From a virus: 42,354 bases of DNA. Position 1 is the first letter of the stretch. Each line of letters begins with the position of its first letter. Both the position numbers and the translations under genes were made by a program. Below, in pieces: positions 1 through 8,676 of this stretch. The notes under the pieces were generated by a model. It did not search any database. It saw only the letters and a program-made list of their open reading frames with translations, and was not told the DNA's origin. The DNA lies in the IMG/VR virus record IMGVR_UViG_3300034407_001572, positions 1 to 42,354 of that record. One strand, written 5' to 3'.

Positions 1-523
1 ACTTGTCGTTAGTGTTATCCTCTTTCATTTTTTTCTTTTGTGATTTGATAACTACTGAATGAGATGGGTCTTCTTTCATTTTTTTCTTTTGTGATTTGAT
101 AACTACTGAATGAGATGGGTCTTCTTTCTTTTTAGGGTCATCGTGAGTGTATCCCATTTTTGAAAGTCTGTTATGATCATCTACATTCTTTGCAACTTCT
201 TTTTTACCTGTTTTTGGATCGAACATGTCATGAGGATATTTTACTTCATCACTTAATGCTTTTTCTAAATCTTTTGATTGACCTGCGTGTGCTTGTGATG
301 CACCTTTAAGTTTACCAACAACTTTTTTTATTATTGCTACATCTTTATCATCAAGAGCTTCTGTCTCATATTCTTTACCATTTACTGTAAAAAATTTATT
401 TCCATTTTCTCTCGCAGCCATAAGTGCTTTAGTAAATTTATTACCTTCTCTTGCAGCTGTTTTTATTTGAATCTCTTTTACTTTTTCTAAGAGACTCTCG
501 GGTGTGTTTTTAAAATAACTCAT
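1..523 (-). CDS. Virion-cluster hypothetical protein, C-terminus cut by window edge
   Basis: The frame opens with ATG at 523 and stays open to the left edge, giving 174 codons without a stop, so the C-terminus is missing. A strong AAGGAG lies five bases before the ATG, inside the end of the upstream gene, and the stop and start overlap as TAATG. The product is Lys/Asp rich and hydrophilic with no membrane segment. Around residues 108-135 a stretch with HDMFDPKTGKK and NRLSKMGYTHDDPK resembles a short motif I associate with proteins in cyanophage structural clusters. The last visible residues are two copies of a 17-residue unit. Function is unknown; a virion or internal head role is inferred only from its neighbours. 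Confidence 0.75.
   Translation of the reverse strand, partial: MSYFKNTPESLLEKVKEIQIKTAAREGNKFTKALMAARENGNKFFTVNGKEYETEALDDKDVAIIKKVVGKLKGASQAHAGQSKDLEKALSDEVKYPHDMFDPKTGKKEVAKNVDDHNRLSKMGYTHDDPKKKEDPSHSVVIKSQKKKMKEDPSHSVVIKSQKKKMKEDNTNDK
21..122. repeat. Two perfect tandem copies of a 51-bp unit, in frame
   Basis: Bases 21-71 and 72-122 are identical and each encodes 17 residues (EDPSHSVVIKSQKKKMK) of the cut gene at the left edge. A third copy starts after 122 but diverges after about six bases. Perfect identity over 51 bp points to a recent duplication by slippage or recombination. More copies may lie outside the window. Confidence 0.95.
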
Positions 524-2094
524 TACTTCTCCTTTGCCACTTTTAGTAAGTCTCTATATGACTTTGATATTCTCTTTTGGAATATTTCTTTTTCGATTGG
601 TTTTTTAAGCATATTATATTTATGACTTAATTTTCTTGCGATCTCTAAAGGTATTTTTTGTTTTTTACCATCCTCAAATTCAGTTTTAAAATTACCTTTC
701 AAATCAACTGTTTTTCTTAGTTGCATAACGATATGTTTATTTGCGCCCTCTTCATCCTCATCATCCTGAGCATACTTAGATTTTCTACCTTCTTCCATTG
801 GGTTTTTGATATAGTCTCTAAGTTTATTCAATGAACTGGCGGCAACAGCAAGTTTGTTTGTCCACCAAGTGTCTATATTTTCATCACCCTTCGATGATAA
901 AATCTGTTGTATTTCGTTTGCGTCTTCAATGATAGTCTTGCACATTCTTATTGAACTTGGAACATCCATGTGACCATCTTCTTTAATTTGAAACTCTTCA
1001 GCCTTAATAGTTGCACCATAAAAGTTTTTCAAATCTTTAGCATATTTGTTTAAGTCTGTGTCATTACCATATACTTTAAATTTTTTAGGGTTCATAATAT
1101 CTTTTTTAATACCAAAATTCTTTTTTACTAAATCATCGATTGCCTTTTTTCTTTTTCGAGGGTCATTAATAGTGACAATCATATTTTTGAATTCTTTAAT
1201 TGTTTCTTCTTTTAAACCTCTTTTTTTCATTTCTTTGCTAATACGTTTAATCATGAATTGAGTAGAAGGCATCTTTGGATCTTTCTTTTCAGCATCACGC
1301 ATTTTCTTCATCATAGATTTTAAATCAGCATCAGATTGTTTTGCCATTTTAGCATCTTCATCTAAATTAGTTTCTTCTTTTTTTGCTTTTTTCTTTTTCT
1401 TATATCCACCTGCTTTGATCTTTGCCTGTAAATCTGGGTCTGCCTTACCACCTGTTAACATTGAGTTCACTCTGGCAAACGCCCATTGTTGTGGTGTTGT
1501 ACCAGGTCTGTGACCTGTTCTCCATGCGGCAACACCTCTATCATAACTTTTCTTTAGTATGCCATATGGAACACCTGTTTGATCTGATTTTTTCTCAAGA
1601 CCTGCAATCTTTTCATCTAGTTGTTCAACTTCTTCACCCATTATTACAAATGTTTCATAATCATAATCTTCTTTCATCCGTATTAATGCAGGTGTTGAAA
1701 AATCACCTTTTGAAGTTTTGATTGTTTGATCAAAAAATCTATCTATGACTTGTGTTAGATGAACATTGGAACCTGCGATTTCCATACCACCAGGTATCTT
1801 TTTTACTTTGATTTTATCAGTTCCTACTTTTTTAATTATATCTGAAACTTGTTTTACTATTTTAGGATTTTTAAATTTTGTCATAGATATAACACTGTTT
1901 TTTGCGCCCTCATTGACTTCATCTTTTGCATCTAGATAGGCGGCGATTGCCATTTTATCTCTCTCTTTTTCTGATTTTCCTTTGAATTGTGGAGCATCAG
2001 ACTTTCGAAAGTCTTTTATATAAGCACCAGCGCCCATAGAAGGTTTCAATACTTCCATAGTTGCGTCAAACATTGATTTTTTATATCTTGTCAT
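523..2094 (-). CDS. Virion-cluster protein with DUF5824-like domain, 523 aa
   Basis: A 523-residue Lys/Glu-rich protein with no signal peptide or membrane segment. Residues 20-55 (AYIKDFRKSDAPQFKGKS, then MAIAAYL) and 175-216 (YGILKKSYDRGVAAW, RTGHRPGTTPQQWAFARVN) match short motifs I recall from cyanophage proteins, the second being DUF5824. Near residues 400-430, WWTNKLAVAASSLNKLRDYI is another such motif. Several short modules on one long chain is typical of this cluster. A TATAAATA late-promoter match sits 15 bases before the ATG, with AAGGATAGGA between them. No enzymatic motif was found; packaging inside the virion is an inference from neighbours and late promoter. Confidence 0.8.
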   Translation of the reverse strand: MTRYKKSMFDATMEVLKPSMGAGAYIKDFRKSDAPQFKGKSEKERDKMAIAAYLDAKDEVNEGAKNSVISMTKFKNPKIVKQVSDIIKKVGTDKIKVKKIPGGMEIAGSNVHLTQVIDRFFDQTIKTSKGDFSTPALIRMKEDYDYETFVIMGEEVEQLDEKIAGLEKKSDQTGVPYGILKKSYDRGVAAWRTGHRPGTTPQQWAFARVNSMLTGGKADPDLQAKIKAGGYKKKKKAKKEETNLDEDAKMAKQSDADLKSMMKKMRDAEKKDPKMPSTQFMIKRISKEMKKRGLKEETIKEFKNMIVTINDPRKRKKAIDDLVKKNFGIKKDIMNPKKFKVYGNDTDLNKYAKDLKNFYGATIKAEEFQIKEDGHMDVPSSIRMCKTIIEDANEIQQILSSKGDENIDTWWTNKLAVAASSLNKLRDYIKNPMEEGRKSKYAQDDEDEEGANKHIVMQLRKTVDLKGNFKTEFEDGKKQKIPLEIARKLSHKYNMLKKPIEKEIFQKRISKSYRDLLKVAKEK

Positions 2095-2109
2095 TTTTAT
2101 CCTATCCTT

Positions 2110-2117
2110 TATTTATA
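2110..2117 (-). promoter_or_regulatory. T4-type late promoter TATAAATA
   Basis: The minus strand reads TATAAATA, an exact match to the T4 late -10 element recognised by gp55, and gp55 is encoded in this window. It lies between the fibre-like gene and the 523-residue gene, 15 bases before the ATG at 2094. AAGGATAGGA between them can serve as ribosome binding site. In such AT-rich DNA an eight-base match can occur by chance, but it falls in a 27-base intergenic gap. Confidence 0.6.
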
Positions 2118-2121
2118 AATC

Positions 2122-4008
2122 CTATGCACCCACATGTGACTCACTTGATCCTAAATCAGTGTTATTCGCAGTGCTTGTTCCTCTTGGCTCCATTGCATCA
2201 AATACAACTCCTAAAATAACACCGAATGCATCAAGAGCGCTTGAGTCAAAAGGTGATTCAGAACTACCAGAATTATTTGTTTTTGATAAATCAAAATCCC
2301 CACTTCCACCAGGTGTTGATGTTATAGTTGAATCAGCAAAAGCAGATTGTTCATCTGTGCCAAAACTAAGAGTGCCTGAACCATCTGTTTTTAAAACTTG
2401 ATTTGCTGATCCGTCCTCTGCAGGCAATGTAAATGTAACATTACTTGAAACAGTTGCAGGTGCTTTTAGTGCAACATATTGACCACCTGATGAATCTTGA
2501 AATCTTGCTTCTGCTCTTGCGAGTAAATCTATTTGCGTATTTATTTGTGGTGATGTTAAACTTTTATTTGTTAAGGTCTTAGTAGTTTGAGATAAGTATG
2601 TATCAAATGTATCAACTGTTGTTTGACGCATTGTTCCACCGTCATTTGTCACGATACCATCACCGCCTGCAACAGCAGTTGTTCCAGCTGACGTTCCACC
2701 ATCCATAAGATTAAGTTCAGCAGCAGTCGATGTTATAGATGATCCAGCAATCTGTAACGTAGTTGCATTTACCTCACCAGAACTACCATAGATGACTGCT
2801 TTACTATTAACAATTGTTCCAGCACTAGAACCATCAACTAAATTAAGTTCAGCGGCAGTTGATGTGACATTAGTTCCACCAATGTCAAGAGTTGTTACAG
2901 ATATTTCACCTGCCACAGTTGCAATACCATCTGCAAGTGTTATTAAATCTGTGTCATCAGTATGTCCAATTGTTGTACCATTGATTATAATATTATCAAC
3001 TGTTAAAGTTGTCAATGTTCCGAGTGATGTAATATTTGACTGAGCTGCACCTGTAACTGTAGCAGCTGTGCCACTTACATTACCTGTCACATTACCTGTT
3101 ACATTTCCCTCAATGTTTGCAACTAATGTTCCTGTTGTTATTGTTAAATCACCAGTTGTCGAACCAGTGAACGAACCTGTTCCAACTATAAATTTATCAG
3201 CAGATTCATCAAATCCTATAAATGCATTATCAGAACTTCCTCTTTCCATAACAAGACCAATATCACCTGATGGTGTGCCTGATTGTCCGTTTGCGAGTTC
3301 AAATAATTTATCAGAAACTACAGTGTTTGTCGTAGATACAGTTGTCGTAGATCCGTTAACAGTTAGATTACCTGTTATTGTTAAGTTACCACCAATGGCA
3401 TCTATCTCTGACTCCATAAGTGTAACTAATCTTGATAATGCAGCTTTCCTATTTGTTCCACCTGCACCATCATCAACAACTATTAAATCTGAAGTTGTTA
3501 GTGCAGCACCAATGTCTGTTCCACCATCTATTTCTAAAGCTGATAATGCAACCTTACCTGCGGTAGATATCGTATCAAGTTTACTGTCGGCGATAGCCGC
3601 ACTTGAGTTTATGTCTGCGTTAACAATAACACCAGATCCAATGGCTGCAGTTCCACCTGATATTGTTATATCACCACTTATAGTTCCTTGAACATAAGTA
3701 GAAATCTGAGATGCATTTACTTTTTTTTCAGTTCCAGCGTCAGATATTGCAAAGTCATCACCATCAGCGATTGTAATACCTGATCCGTCTGTGAGTCCGT
3801 CTATATTTAAAATTGCTTCAACATTACCAAATTCTAAAGCAGAAGCGCCAGAGTTTACTTTTAAAACTTGTCCAGCAGTTCCTAAAGATAAAGATGCACC
3901 AAGTCCACCATGCGTTAAAGGAATAAACTCACCTGATTGAAATTCGGCGAGTCCTGTCGCATTGTTACTTCCGTCAAATACTACTCTTACTGGTGTTTTA
4001 CTACTCAT
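2122..4008 (-). CDS. Tail-fibre-like structural protein with beta-repeats, 628 aa
   Basis: A 628-residue protein very rich in Thr, Ser, Gly, Asn and Val and poor in Cys, as in trimeric beta-helical phage fibres. It carries repeats: TSTAAELNL twice near residues 380-440, a GNVTGNVTGNVSG stretch near 300, and TKTLTNKSLTSPQINTQID near 480 followed by a phage-fibre type segment ending LPAEDGSANQVLKTDGSG. The N-terminus (RVVFDGSNNATGLAEFQSGE, then GGLGASLSLGTAGQVLKV) resembles fibre/baseplate attachment domains. Its neighbours at 4023 and 4580 share the fibre style. Likely role: tail fibre or virion surface protein that may contact the host. Receptor unknown, and no enzyme or chaperone domain was recognised at the C-terminus. 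Confidence 0.75.
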   Translation of the reverse strand: MSSKTPVRVVFDGSNNATGLAEFQSGEFIPLTHGGLGASLSLGTAGQVLKVNSGASALEFGNVEAILNIDGLTDGSGITIADGDDFAISDAGTEKKVNASQISTYVQGTISGDITISGGTAAIGSGVIVNADINSSAAIADSKLDTISTAGKVALSALEIDGGTDIGAALTTSDLIVVDDGAGGTNRKAALSRLVTLMESEIDAIGGNLTITGNLTVNGSTTTVSTTNTVVSDKLFELANGQSGTPSGDIGLVMERGSSDNAFIGFDESADKFIVGTGSFTGSTTGDLTITTGTLVANIEGNVTGNVTGNVSGTAATVTGAAQSNITSLGTLTTLTVDNIIINGTTIGHTDDTDLITLADGIATVAGEISVTTLDIGGTNVTSTAAELNLVDGSSAGTIVNSKAVIYGSSGEVNATTLQIAGSSITSTAAELNLMDGGTSAGTTAVAGGDGIVTNDGGTMRQTTVDTFDTYLSQTTKTLTNKSLTSPQINTQIDLLARAEARFQDSSGGQYVALKAPATVSSNVTFTLPAEDGSANQVLKTDGSGTLSFGTDEQSAFADSTITSTPGGSGDFDLSKTNNSGSSESPFDSSALDAFGVILGVVFDAMEPRGTSTANNTDLGSSESHVGA

Positions 4009-4013
4009 ATTTT

Positions 4014-4021
4014 TATTTATT
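4014..4021 (-). promoter_or_regulatory. Possible late promoter AATAAATA
   Basis: AATAAATA (seven of eight to TATAAATA) lies five bases before the ATG at 4008, in a 14-base gap. The nearest purine-rich AGGA is twelve bases from the ATG, too far for a usual ribosome site, so a transcript from here would be nearly leaderless. Weak on its own because of base composition. Confidence 0.35.
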
Positions 4022-4022
4022 C

Positions 4023-4580
4023 CTAGAACTCAAACAACGTTGTTTGTTGAGTTGATGTTATATTTTGTCCATTTGTTAATTTTAATCCTGTAAAAACTAA
4101 ATCTCTTGATGCTGATGCTTTAAAATTTAGTGTTGTTGCCGCAGTAGATAATCCGCCTGCCGCAGTAAATAAGTTAACTATTCTTATTGGAACACCTTCA
4201 TTATTCGCAACGGCAAGTTTTTCACCAGATGCAAGAGCAGAATTGTTTGGAAGTGTTACACCATCACCAGAAATAGCAATCGTTCCTGTTCCGTCTGAAC
4301 TGATTGTCGCACCCCCAAGATTGATTGTGTTTCCTGTAAGAAATAATTCAGCAAATCTTTTAGTTGCACTTCCTAAGTTTCTTGTTCCATTTCCGTCAGG
4401 TATAATATCTTGATCAACGGCAGATAGGTCTACTGAACCACTTCCACCAACTGCGTGTATTGTATCACCAATTCTTACATGAAGTGTATTCGCACTTGTA
4501 TTATGTGCTATCTCACCGTCTTCTAAATTTGAAGTTGTTGGAGTTCCAGCAATTCTTTTTAATTTTATTTTAAGTGCCAT
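4023..4580 (-). CDS. Tail-fibre-like/adapter protein, 185 aa
   Basis: The N-terminus (LKRIAGTPTTSNLEDGEIA, then NTSANTLHVRIGD) matches the opening of many phage fibre or hinge proteins of the type 'KRS...PT...L..GElA.N....L'. The rest is Gly/Thr/Ser rich with short beta repeats (LGGATISSDGTGTIAISGDG). It has no Cys and no membrane segment. The ATG at 4580 overlaps the stop of the upstream gene (TAATG), which indicates translational coupling. It probably assembles with the 628-residue fibre protein downstream. Which T4 fibre or hinge protein it replaces cannot be told from sequence alone. Confidence 0.7.
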   Translation of the reverse strand: MALKIKLKRIAGTPTTSNLEDGEIAHNTSANTLHVRIGDTIHAVGGSGSVDLSAVDQDIIPDGNGTRNLGSATKRFAELFLTGNTINLGGATISSDGTGTIAISGDGVTLPNNSALASGEKLAVANNEGVPIRIVNLFTAAGGLSTAATTLNFKASASRDLVFTGLKLTNGQNITSTQQTTLFEF

Positions 4581-5437
4581 TAATTACCATCCACTTGATC
4601 TGTAAATTCTAGTTTGCCTGATGTAGAGTTAAATACTAAAAATTTTCCATTACCAAGTGATGATGTATCAACATCGTCCAAGTCTTGCAGTCTTACTGCG
4701 CCACCGCCTCCTATTGTCGCCATTTGTTGTGATATAATGTTCTTAAATTGTCTAAAATCTTCTTTTAATTTTGTCAGTTCATTTTGTTCTGGTTGTTCAG
4801 GTAAGTAATTAGTCATCTTCTGAGCCAGTTCTCTTTTTTCTAAATTTTGTTCGAAACTATCTAATCTTTCAAAAAATGTTTTAAGAACATCAATTCTTTG
4901 TGCATTATCTTCTTTTGTAAACTCTTGTTTCTTTTCAACTGGCACTTCTCTTACGATCTCTCTTGTGAAATGTTTCTCAATAATTTGAGGTTCCATGTCC
5001 TCTTTTCTCATTTCTTTAGTTTTCTTTTTCATCTTTTCAATATATCTTCGATACACTGCAGCTTCTGCTGTTTTTCCCATTACTCTTGCTCTTTGCTCCA
5101 TTGCAATCGCAGCTTGTATTTTATGTGCGTGTGATCTACCAGAATTGATAATTTTTTTTACAGATGCTCTTGCAGTTTCAACATCTTTAAATCCTAAACC
5201 ATGTATTGTTCCTTTTGGATTTTCGTCTGTGTATAAATCAGAGTGTTTGTCAGAACCTGCAGGTTGTCCTTTTTTTCTAGGAATTCTAGGTGCTTCAGAT
5301 ATTAAATTAAAAAACTCTGATAATGATTGTCCTACAGAAACTCTAGGTTTAAACCTTTTATCTTTTTCCTCTTGTATTTTTTGAACTTTTTGTTTTTCGT
5401 CTGATACAAGAGACATGAATTGACCTAGTTCTTGCAT
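4580..5437 (-). CDS. Virion-cluster protein with fibre-type C-terminal motif, 285 aa
   Basis: Residues 60-115 (KHSDLYTDENPKGTIHGLGF, then SGRSHAHKIQAAIAMEQRAR) form a short basic module that I recognise from structural-cluster proteins of marine T4-like phages. Residues 150-235 are charged and probably coiled coil (several EK-rich heptads, RELAQKMTNYL). The C-terminus has LQDLDDVDTSSLGNGKFLVF, the 'L.DVD.S....G..L.y' element common at the ends of phage fibre proteins. The stop overlaps the next start (TAATG), and the start abuts the upstream stop at 5437. A linker between the basic virion proteins and the fibre proteins downstream is plausible but unproven. Confidence 0.65.
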   Translation of the reverse strand: MQELGQFMSLVSDEKQKVQKIQEEKDKRFKPRVSVGQSLSEFFNLISEAPRIPRKKGQPAGSDKHSDLYTDENPKGTIHGLGFKDVETARASVKKIINSGRSHAHKIQAAIAMEQRARVMGKTAEAAVYRRYIEKMKKKTKEMRKEDMEPQIIEKHFTREIVREVPVEKKQEFTKEDNAQRIDVLKTFFERLDSFEQNLEKRELAQKMTNYLPEQPEQNELTKLKEDFRQFKNIISQQMATIGGGGAVRLQDLDDVDTSSLGNGKFLVFNSTSGKLEFTDQVDGN

Positions 5438-7077
5438 TAGTTATCTACCTTTGCGCCTGCTCTCCATTGTTGACAACTCCAATATCTAGCCTTTGTTTTT
5501 GGCCCTGGGTTATCACAATTATGTCTTGCCCTAAATGATTTTCTTCTGGCAGGGTCATCTCTTTTTATTTCTAAATTAGGATCACCAAAACGAACTACAA
5601 CTACGTTACCTTTTTCGTTTTTAACATATACTTTAAATTTTTTATTAGGATTTTCACTTGTACGTATAGGATCATTTAATTTAACTTTTCTTCCCTCAAA
5701 CTCAGCAGACTCAACTATTTCACCCCAAGCATTTCTTAATATAAAAGTACCAAAAGAATCTAATGTTTCTTTCTTTTGTTCAGTAATATTTGCATCAGCA
5801 CACTGACCACAACAATCTGGTGTACCACAATTATCATGAACAACTTCAACCTTTTCAAGAAGTTTATTATATGTTTCTGTTAATTTAATATACCAATTGT
5901 CTCCATATCTTAGTTCATACTTTTCGTGTATATCCTCATTTTTATACCAACCTTCAATATCTTCTTTTGTCAATTTTTTATTTTCGCCAGGTGTAACAGA
6001 TCTTGTGTGATCACCATAGTCTTTACCTATATCATATGAGTCACCAAACATTTTTTTAAACTTCTTTGTATATTGAGATGGTTTAGTTTTACCTTTAGAA
6101 TCACCCGGTGCTGGTTTGTATGCAGCTGGATTGTCATCGTCCATTTTTGCACCTTTTCTAAAATGTGCAGCTCTTGAGTCTTTAGTTTTCTTTTTTACAC
6201 CAGAGTAATATTTTGCAGGTTGCGTACCTGGTTTATCTTTTACATCTTTATCTTGTCTTACTGCTGTAATTTTTTTTTGTTCTACTTTTATCTCGTGCAA
6301 CCATGCTTTGTGAACTTTACCTTGACTATCATTAAATGTAATATAGTTTGTTCCTCTTTGAATTATTTTTCCCTCGATACCCTTTGCCTCTACTAAATCA
6401 CCAATCTTCCATATCTGACCTGTTAAATATCTGTCTCTGAGTTCTTCATATTCATTCATGACACCCATGTCTTTCTGTTCTCTAATACCCATGTACTTAC
6501 GAACATCTCTAAATAATTTTCTTCCGTCTTTAAATCCTTTAGGTAAACCATCAGCAAAATCATCGTATTCACCTTTGTTTGCATGATACCTCATCTTAGA
6601 TGCTGACATACCTGATACACCTTCTGCATCTGGGTCTCTCTCTCCAGCAGACACAACATCAATATTATCAAACTTATAGAATCCGTGTCGTTTACCTTCC
6701 ACACCATTATACTTTTTTAATAATGTTTCAAACTCTTTTACTCTATCTGAACCAGCAACCATTTTTAAATTTCTAAAACCTTGGTCATATAATTTAGTTG
6801 CAATATCTATTGCAGTGATAGCTTTTCTATCAGCAATAATATTTCTTTTATGTTTTGGAAACATTTTTCTCATGTACGCAATCTTTAGTGCGTGTGGCAA
6901 TGGATCTTTATTTTGATTTTGTGAGAAACTAGGATATATTCTATATTCATCTGATCCAGCAACTTGTTTTACTTTGTTAATTAATTTTTCATGACCTGTG
7001 GTTGGTGGATTAAATCTACCAAATGCAAACACAACTGATTTGCCTGGTTGTTCATATGCATTAAATTTTTTAATCAT
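5437..7077 (-). CDS. NMNAT/cytidylyltransferase-like domain fused to phage DUF5872-type modules
   Basis: I place the start at ATG 7077 (546 aa), because the longer frame needs a TTG at 7110. Residues 15-31 read VVFAFGRFNPPTTGHEKLI, the ATP-binding (T/H)xGH element of nucleotidylyltransferases, and about residues 155-163 read SGMSASKMR, in the place of the family's ISxTxxR. Both halves of the active site are thus present. Downstream are AKYYSGVKKKTKDSRAAHF and YKPAPGDSKGKTKPSQYTKK (DUF5872-like), a Cys cluster (CGTPDCCGQC) and a C-terminal RHNCDNPGPKTKARYWSC module. Members of this family make NAD or activated CDP compounds; the substrate here is unknown. Stop and start overlap those of neighbours, so it is co-transcribed with the ligase-like gene. 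Confidence 0.75.
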   Translation of the reverse strand: MIKKFNAYEQPGKSVVFAFGRFNPPTTGHEKLINKVKQVAGSDEYRIYPSFSQNQNKDPLPHALKIAYMRKMFPKHKRNIIADRKAITAIDIATKLYDQGFRNLKMVAGSDRVKEFETLLKKYNGVEGKRHGFYKFDNIDVVSAGERDPDAEGVSGMSASKMRYHANKGEYDDFADGLPKGFKDGRKLFRDVRKYMGIREQKDMGVMNEYEELRDRYLTGQIWKIGDLVEAKGIEGKIIQRGTNYITFNDSQGKVHKAWLHEIKVEQKKITAVRQDKDVKDKPGTQPAKYYSGVKKKTKDSRAAHFRKGAKMDDDNPAAYKPAPGDSKGKTKPSQYTKKFKKMFGDSYDIGKDYGDHTRSVTPGENKKLTKEDIEGWYKNEDIHEKYELRYGDNWYIKLTETYNKLLEKVEVVHDNCGTPDCCGQCADANITEQKKETLDSFGTFILRNAWGEIVESAEFEGRKVKLNDPIRTSENPNKKFKVYVKNEKGNVVVVRFGDPNLEIKRDDPARRKSFRARHNCDNPGPKTKARYWSCQQWRAGAKVDN

Positions 7078-7447
7078 CTTTTTTCTGTCTTGCTCTTTTG
7101 ACTTTTTCAATCTCTGCTTTTTTAACTTTTATTAAATTTCTCTTTGCAATCTTTTCGATTGCAGCACCATATTTTGCATTTACAATTTGATCTATTTTCA
7201 TCTTCTGCATTGGTGCCATCTGATCATATTTTGGATAAAATTTCTTACGAATAAGTTTTCTTGCCATCTTAGTTGCCTTGACACGTTGTTTCATAGGTGT
7301 GGCAATCTTTTTCATTGCTCTTTCTCTTTTGGCTTTAAATGCTGATGTTTTTGCGAGGCGAGCCATTCTTCTGCCGATCTTTCTTCTTTGAGCGACTGAT
7401 ACGACTCGTTCTTTGAGTTCGTTTATTAAATCTTTTATGTTTTTCAT
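7070..7447 (-). CDS. Small very basic protein, 125 aa
   Basis: About a third of residues are Lys or Arg, with almost no acidic patches before the C-terminus (SVAQRRKIGRRMARLAKTSA, MKQRVKATKMARKLIRKKF). The pattern is that of a small conserved protein of cyanophage structural clusters. It is probably helical and could bind DNA or RNA in the head or during packaging. It overlaps the ligase-like gene upstream (stop/start at 7444-7447) and the nucleotidylyltransferase gene downstream by eight bases. No specific function can be assigned. Confidence 0.7.
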   Translation of the reverse strand: MKNIKDLINELKERVVSVAQRRKIGRRMARLAKTSAFKAKRERAMKKIATPMKQRVKATKMARKLIRKKFYPKYDQMAPMQKMKIDQIVNAKYGAAIEKIAKRNLIKVKKAEIEKVKRARQKKDD

Positions 7448-8676
7448 CTATCCCATGCCTTTATTGCAGTGAAATTATTAAACGAAAATTCCATTCTATC
7501 GACTAATTTCACAGCATTACCAGACACTCTGTCTATCGCAACATAACCCTCTGGGTTAACCACTTTATATCCATTATCTGTACGAATAAATGTGCCTGTT
7601 AGTTGTTTTACACTATTTAGTTTTCTAACAATTTGCATTTTTGCATCAATCATAAAATTTTGAAATTTAACGACTTCAGTCAAATTTCTTACATGTTTTT
7701 TGATTTCTATTGTATATTGTTTAGATATATTCTCATATTTTTTCTTTCCAGCAGGTGTTTTTACTTTATCAATCTGTTTTTTTACTGAATCTTGTACCCA
7801 ATTGACATACTCTGCAGCATGTCTGTTTGCATTCTTAACTTTTTCCCCTCTCCTTACTTTACTATTTGTGTAAGTTTTATATGATGCACCTGCCAACGCA
7901 CCAGTCATTGATTCTTGAAGTCTAAGGAATTTATTTAACATTGGTGCATTTATTTTTTGAAATGTCTTTCCTACATCTGATAATGTTTTCGTAACCAGTG
8001 CAGTTTCTTTGGCATTGAATGTGGCTTTGCCTGATACGTCTTTGTATGTTGCATCATCCATCCAAACCGAAGCAGACTTGTTTAAATTACTGATGTTCGC
8101 ACCAAAAGATGCTTTCATAACAGGTAGTGATTTGCCAGAGTATGTTGTATGCCATACAACTCCTATCTTTGCTTTTTTCATAACCTTTCCTAGATCAGAA
8201 TCAACTGGCACTGCGTAAACTATGGTGTTTGGTTGAAATGTATAAACTTTTTCACCATCTATTGTATCTGTTTCAAGATCATTAGTAAACATAAGATCAC
8301 CTTGAAGAACTCCTTTGATACCTAGTTTAGCAAACTCTTTTAGTGCAACTTTAAATTTTGCATTTAGTTCACCAGATAAATCTGCATCAATCTCTGCGTT
8401 TGTCTTATATAACTTTGGATTTACGTTGAATACTGACTTTTTTGCAACAAAAAACTTTCCGTCCTCTGGGTCTATACCTGCGAATATCGCTGGAGCGCCA
8501 TCCCATTTAACAGTCATATTAACAGATGATCTACTCGCACCTGCTAACATATCTCTTAAACTTCTTAAAAAGTTTATAGCAGCTCGACCACCTGGCACAC
8601 CAAAGTTTATTATCTCATCTTCGATATGTTCTAAATGTAGATTCTTACCTGCTTGTTCCTCTAAAAATTGTATCAT
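7444..8676 (-). CDS. Ligase-like covalent nucleotidyltransferase candidate (DUF6267-type), 410 aa
   Basis: The protein shows, in order, motifs expected of the DNA/RNA ligase and mRNA-capping superfamily: KWDG at residues 57-60 (motif I, KxDG, the adenylated Lys), LQGDLMF at 124-130 (motif III position), PEGYVA at 375-380 (motif IV, EGxV) and VKLVDR at 389-394 (motif V). Between III and IV lies an unusually long helical, Lys-rich insert. I think this family is listed as DUF6267 in marine phages, without a known function. ATP-dependent strand joining, end adenylylation or a non-catalytic use are all possible. Its start overlaps the upstream PD-(D/E)XK-like gene (ATGA) and its stop the basic protein gene. 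The motif reading is mine and needs structural comparison. Confidence 0.7.
   Translation of the reverse strand: MIQFLEEQAGKNLHLEHIEDEIINFGVPGGRAAINFLRSLRDMLAGASRSSVNMTVKWDGAPAIFAGIDPEDGKFFVAKKSVFNVNPKLYKTNAEIDADLSGELNAKFKVALKEFAKLGIKGVLQGDLMFTNDLETDTIDGEKVYTFQPNTIVYAVPVDSDLGKVMKKAKIGVVWHTTYSGKSLPVMKASFGANISNLNKSASVWMDDATYKDVSGKATFNAKETALVTKTLSDVGKTFQKINAPMLNKFLRLQESMTGALAGASYKTYTNSKVRRGEKVKNANRHAAEYVNWVQDSVKKQIDKVKTPAGKKKYENISKQYTIEIKKHVRNLTEVVKFQNFMIDAKMQIVRKLNSVKQLTGTFIRTDNGYKVVNPEGYVAIDRVSGNAVKLVDRMEFSFNNFTAIKAWDR

Noticed and set aside
21-122. CRISPR-like repeat
   Set aside because: Units are contiguous with no spacers and keep the coding frame, so this is a coding tandem repeat.
3068-3691. 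Plus-strand open frame of 207 codons inside the fibre-like gene
   Set aside because: It is a shadow of the repetitive Thr/Val/Asn-rich fibre gene on the other strand. Its translation is low-complexity Pro/Val/Ser with no ribosome site, and the minus-strand frame fits its neighbours.
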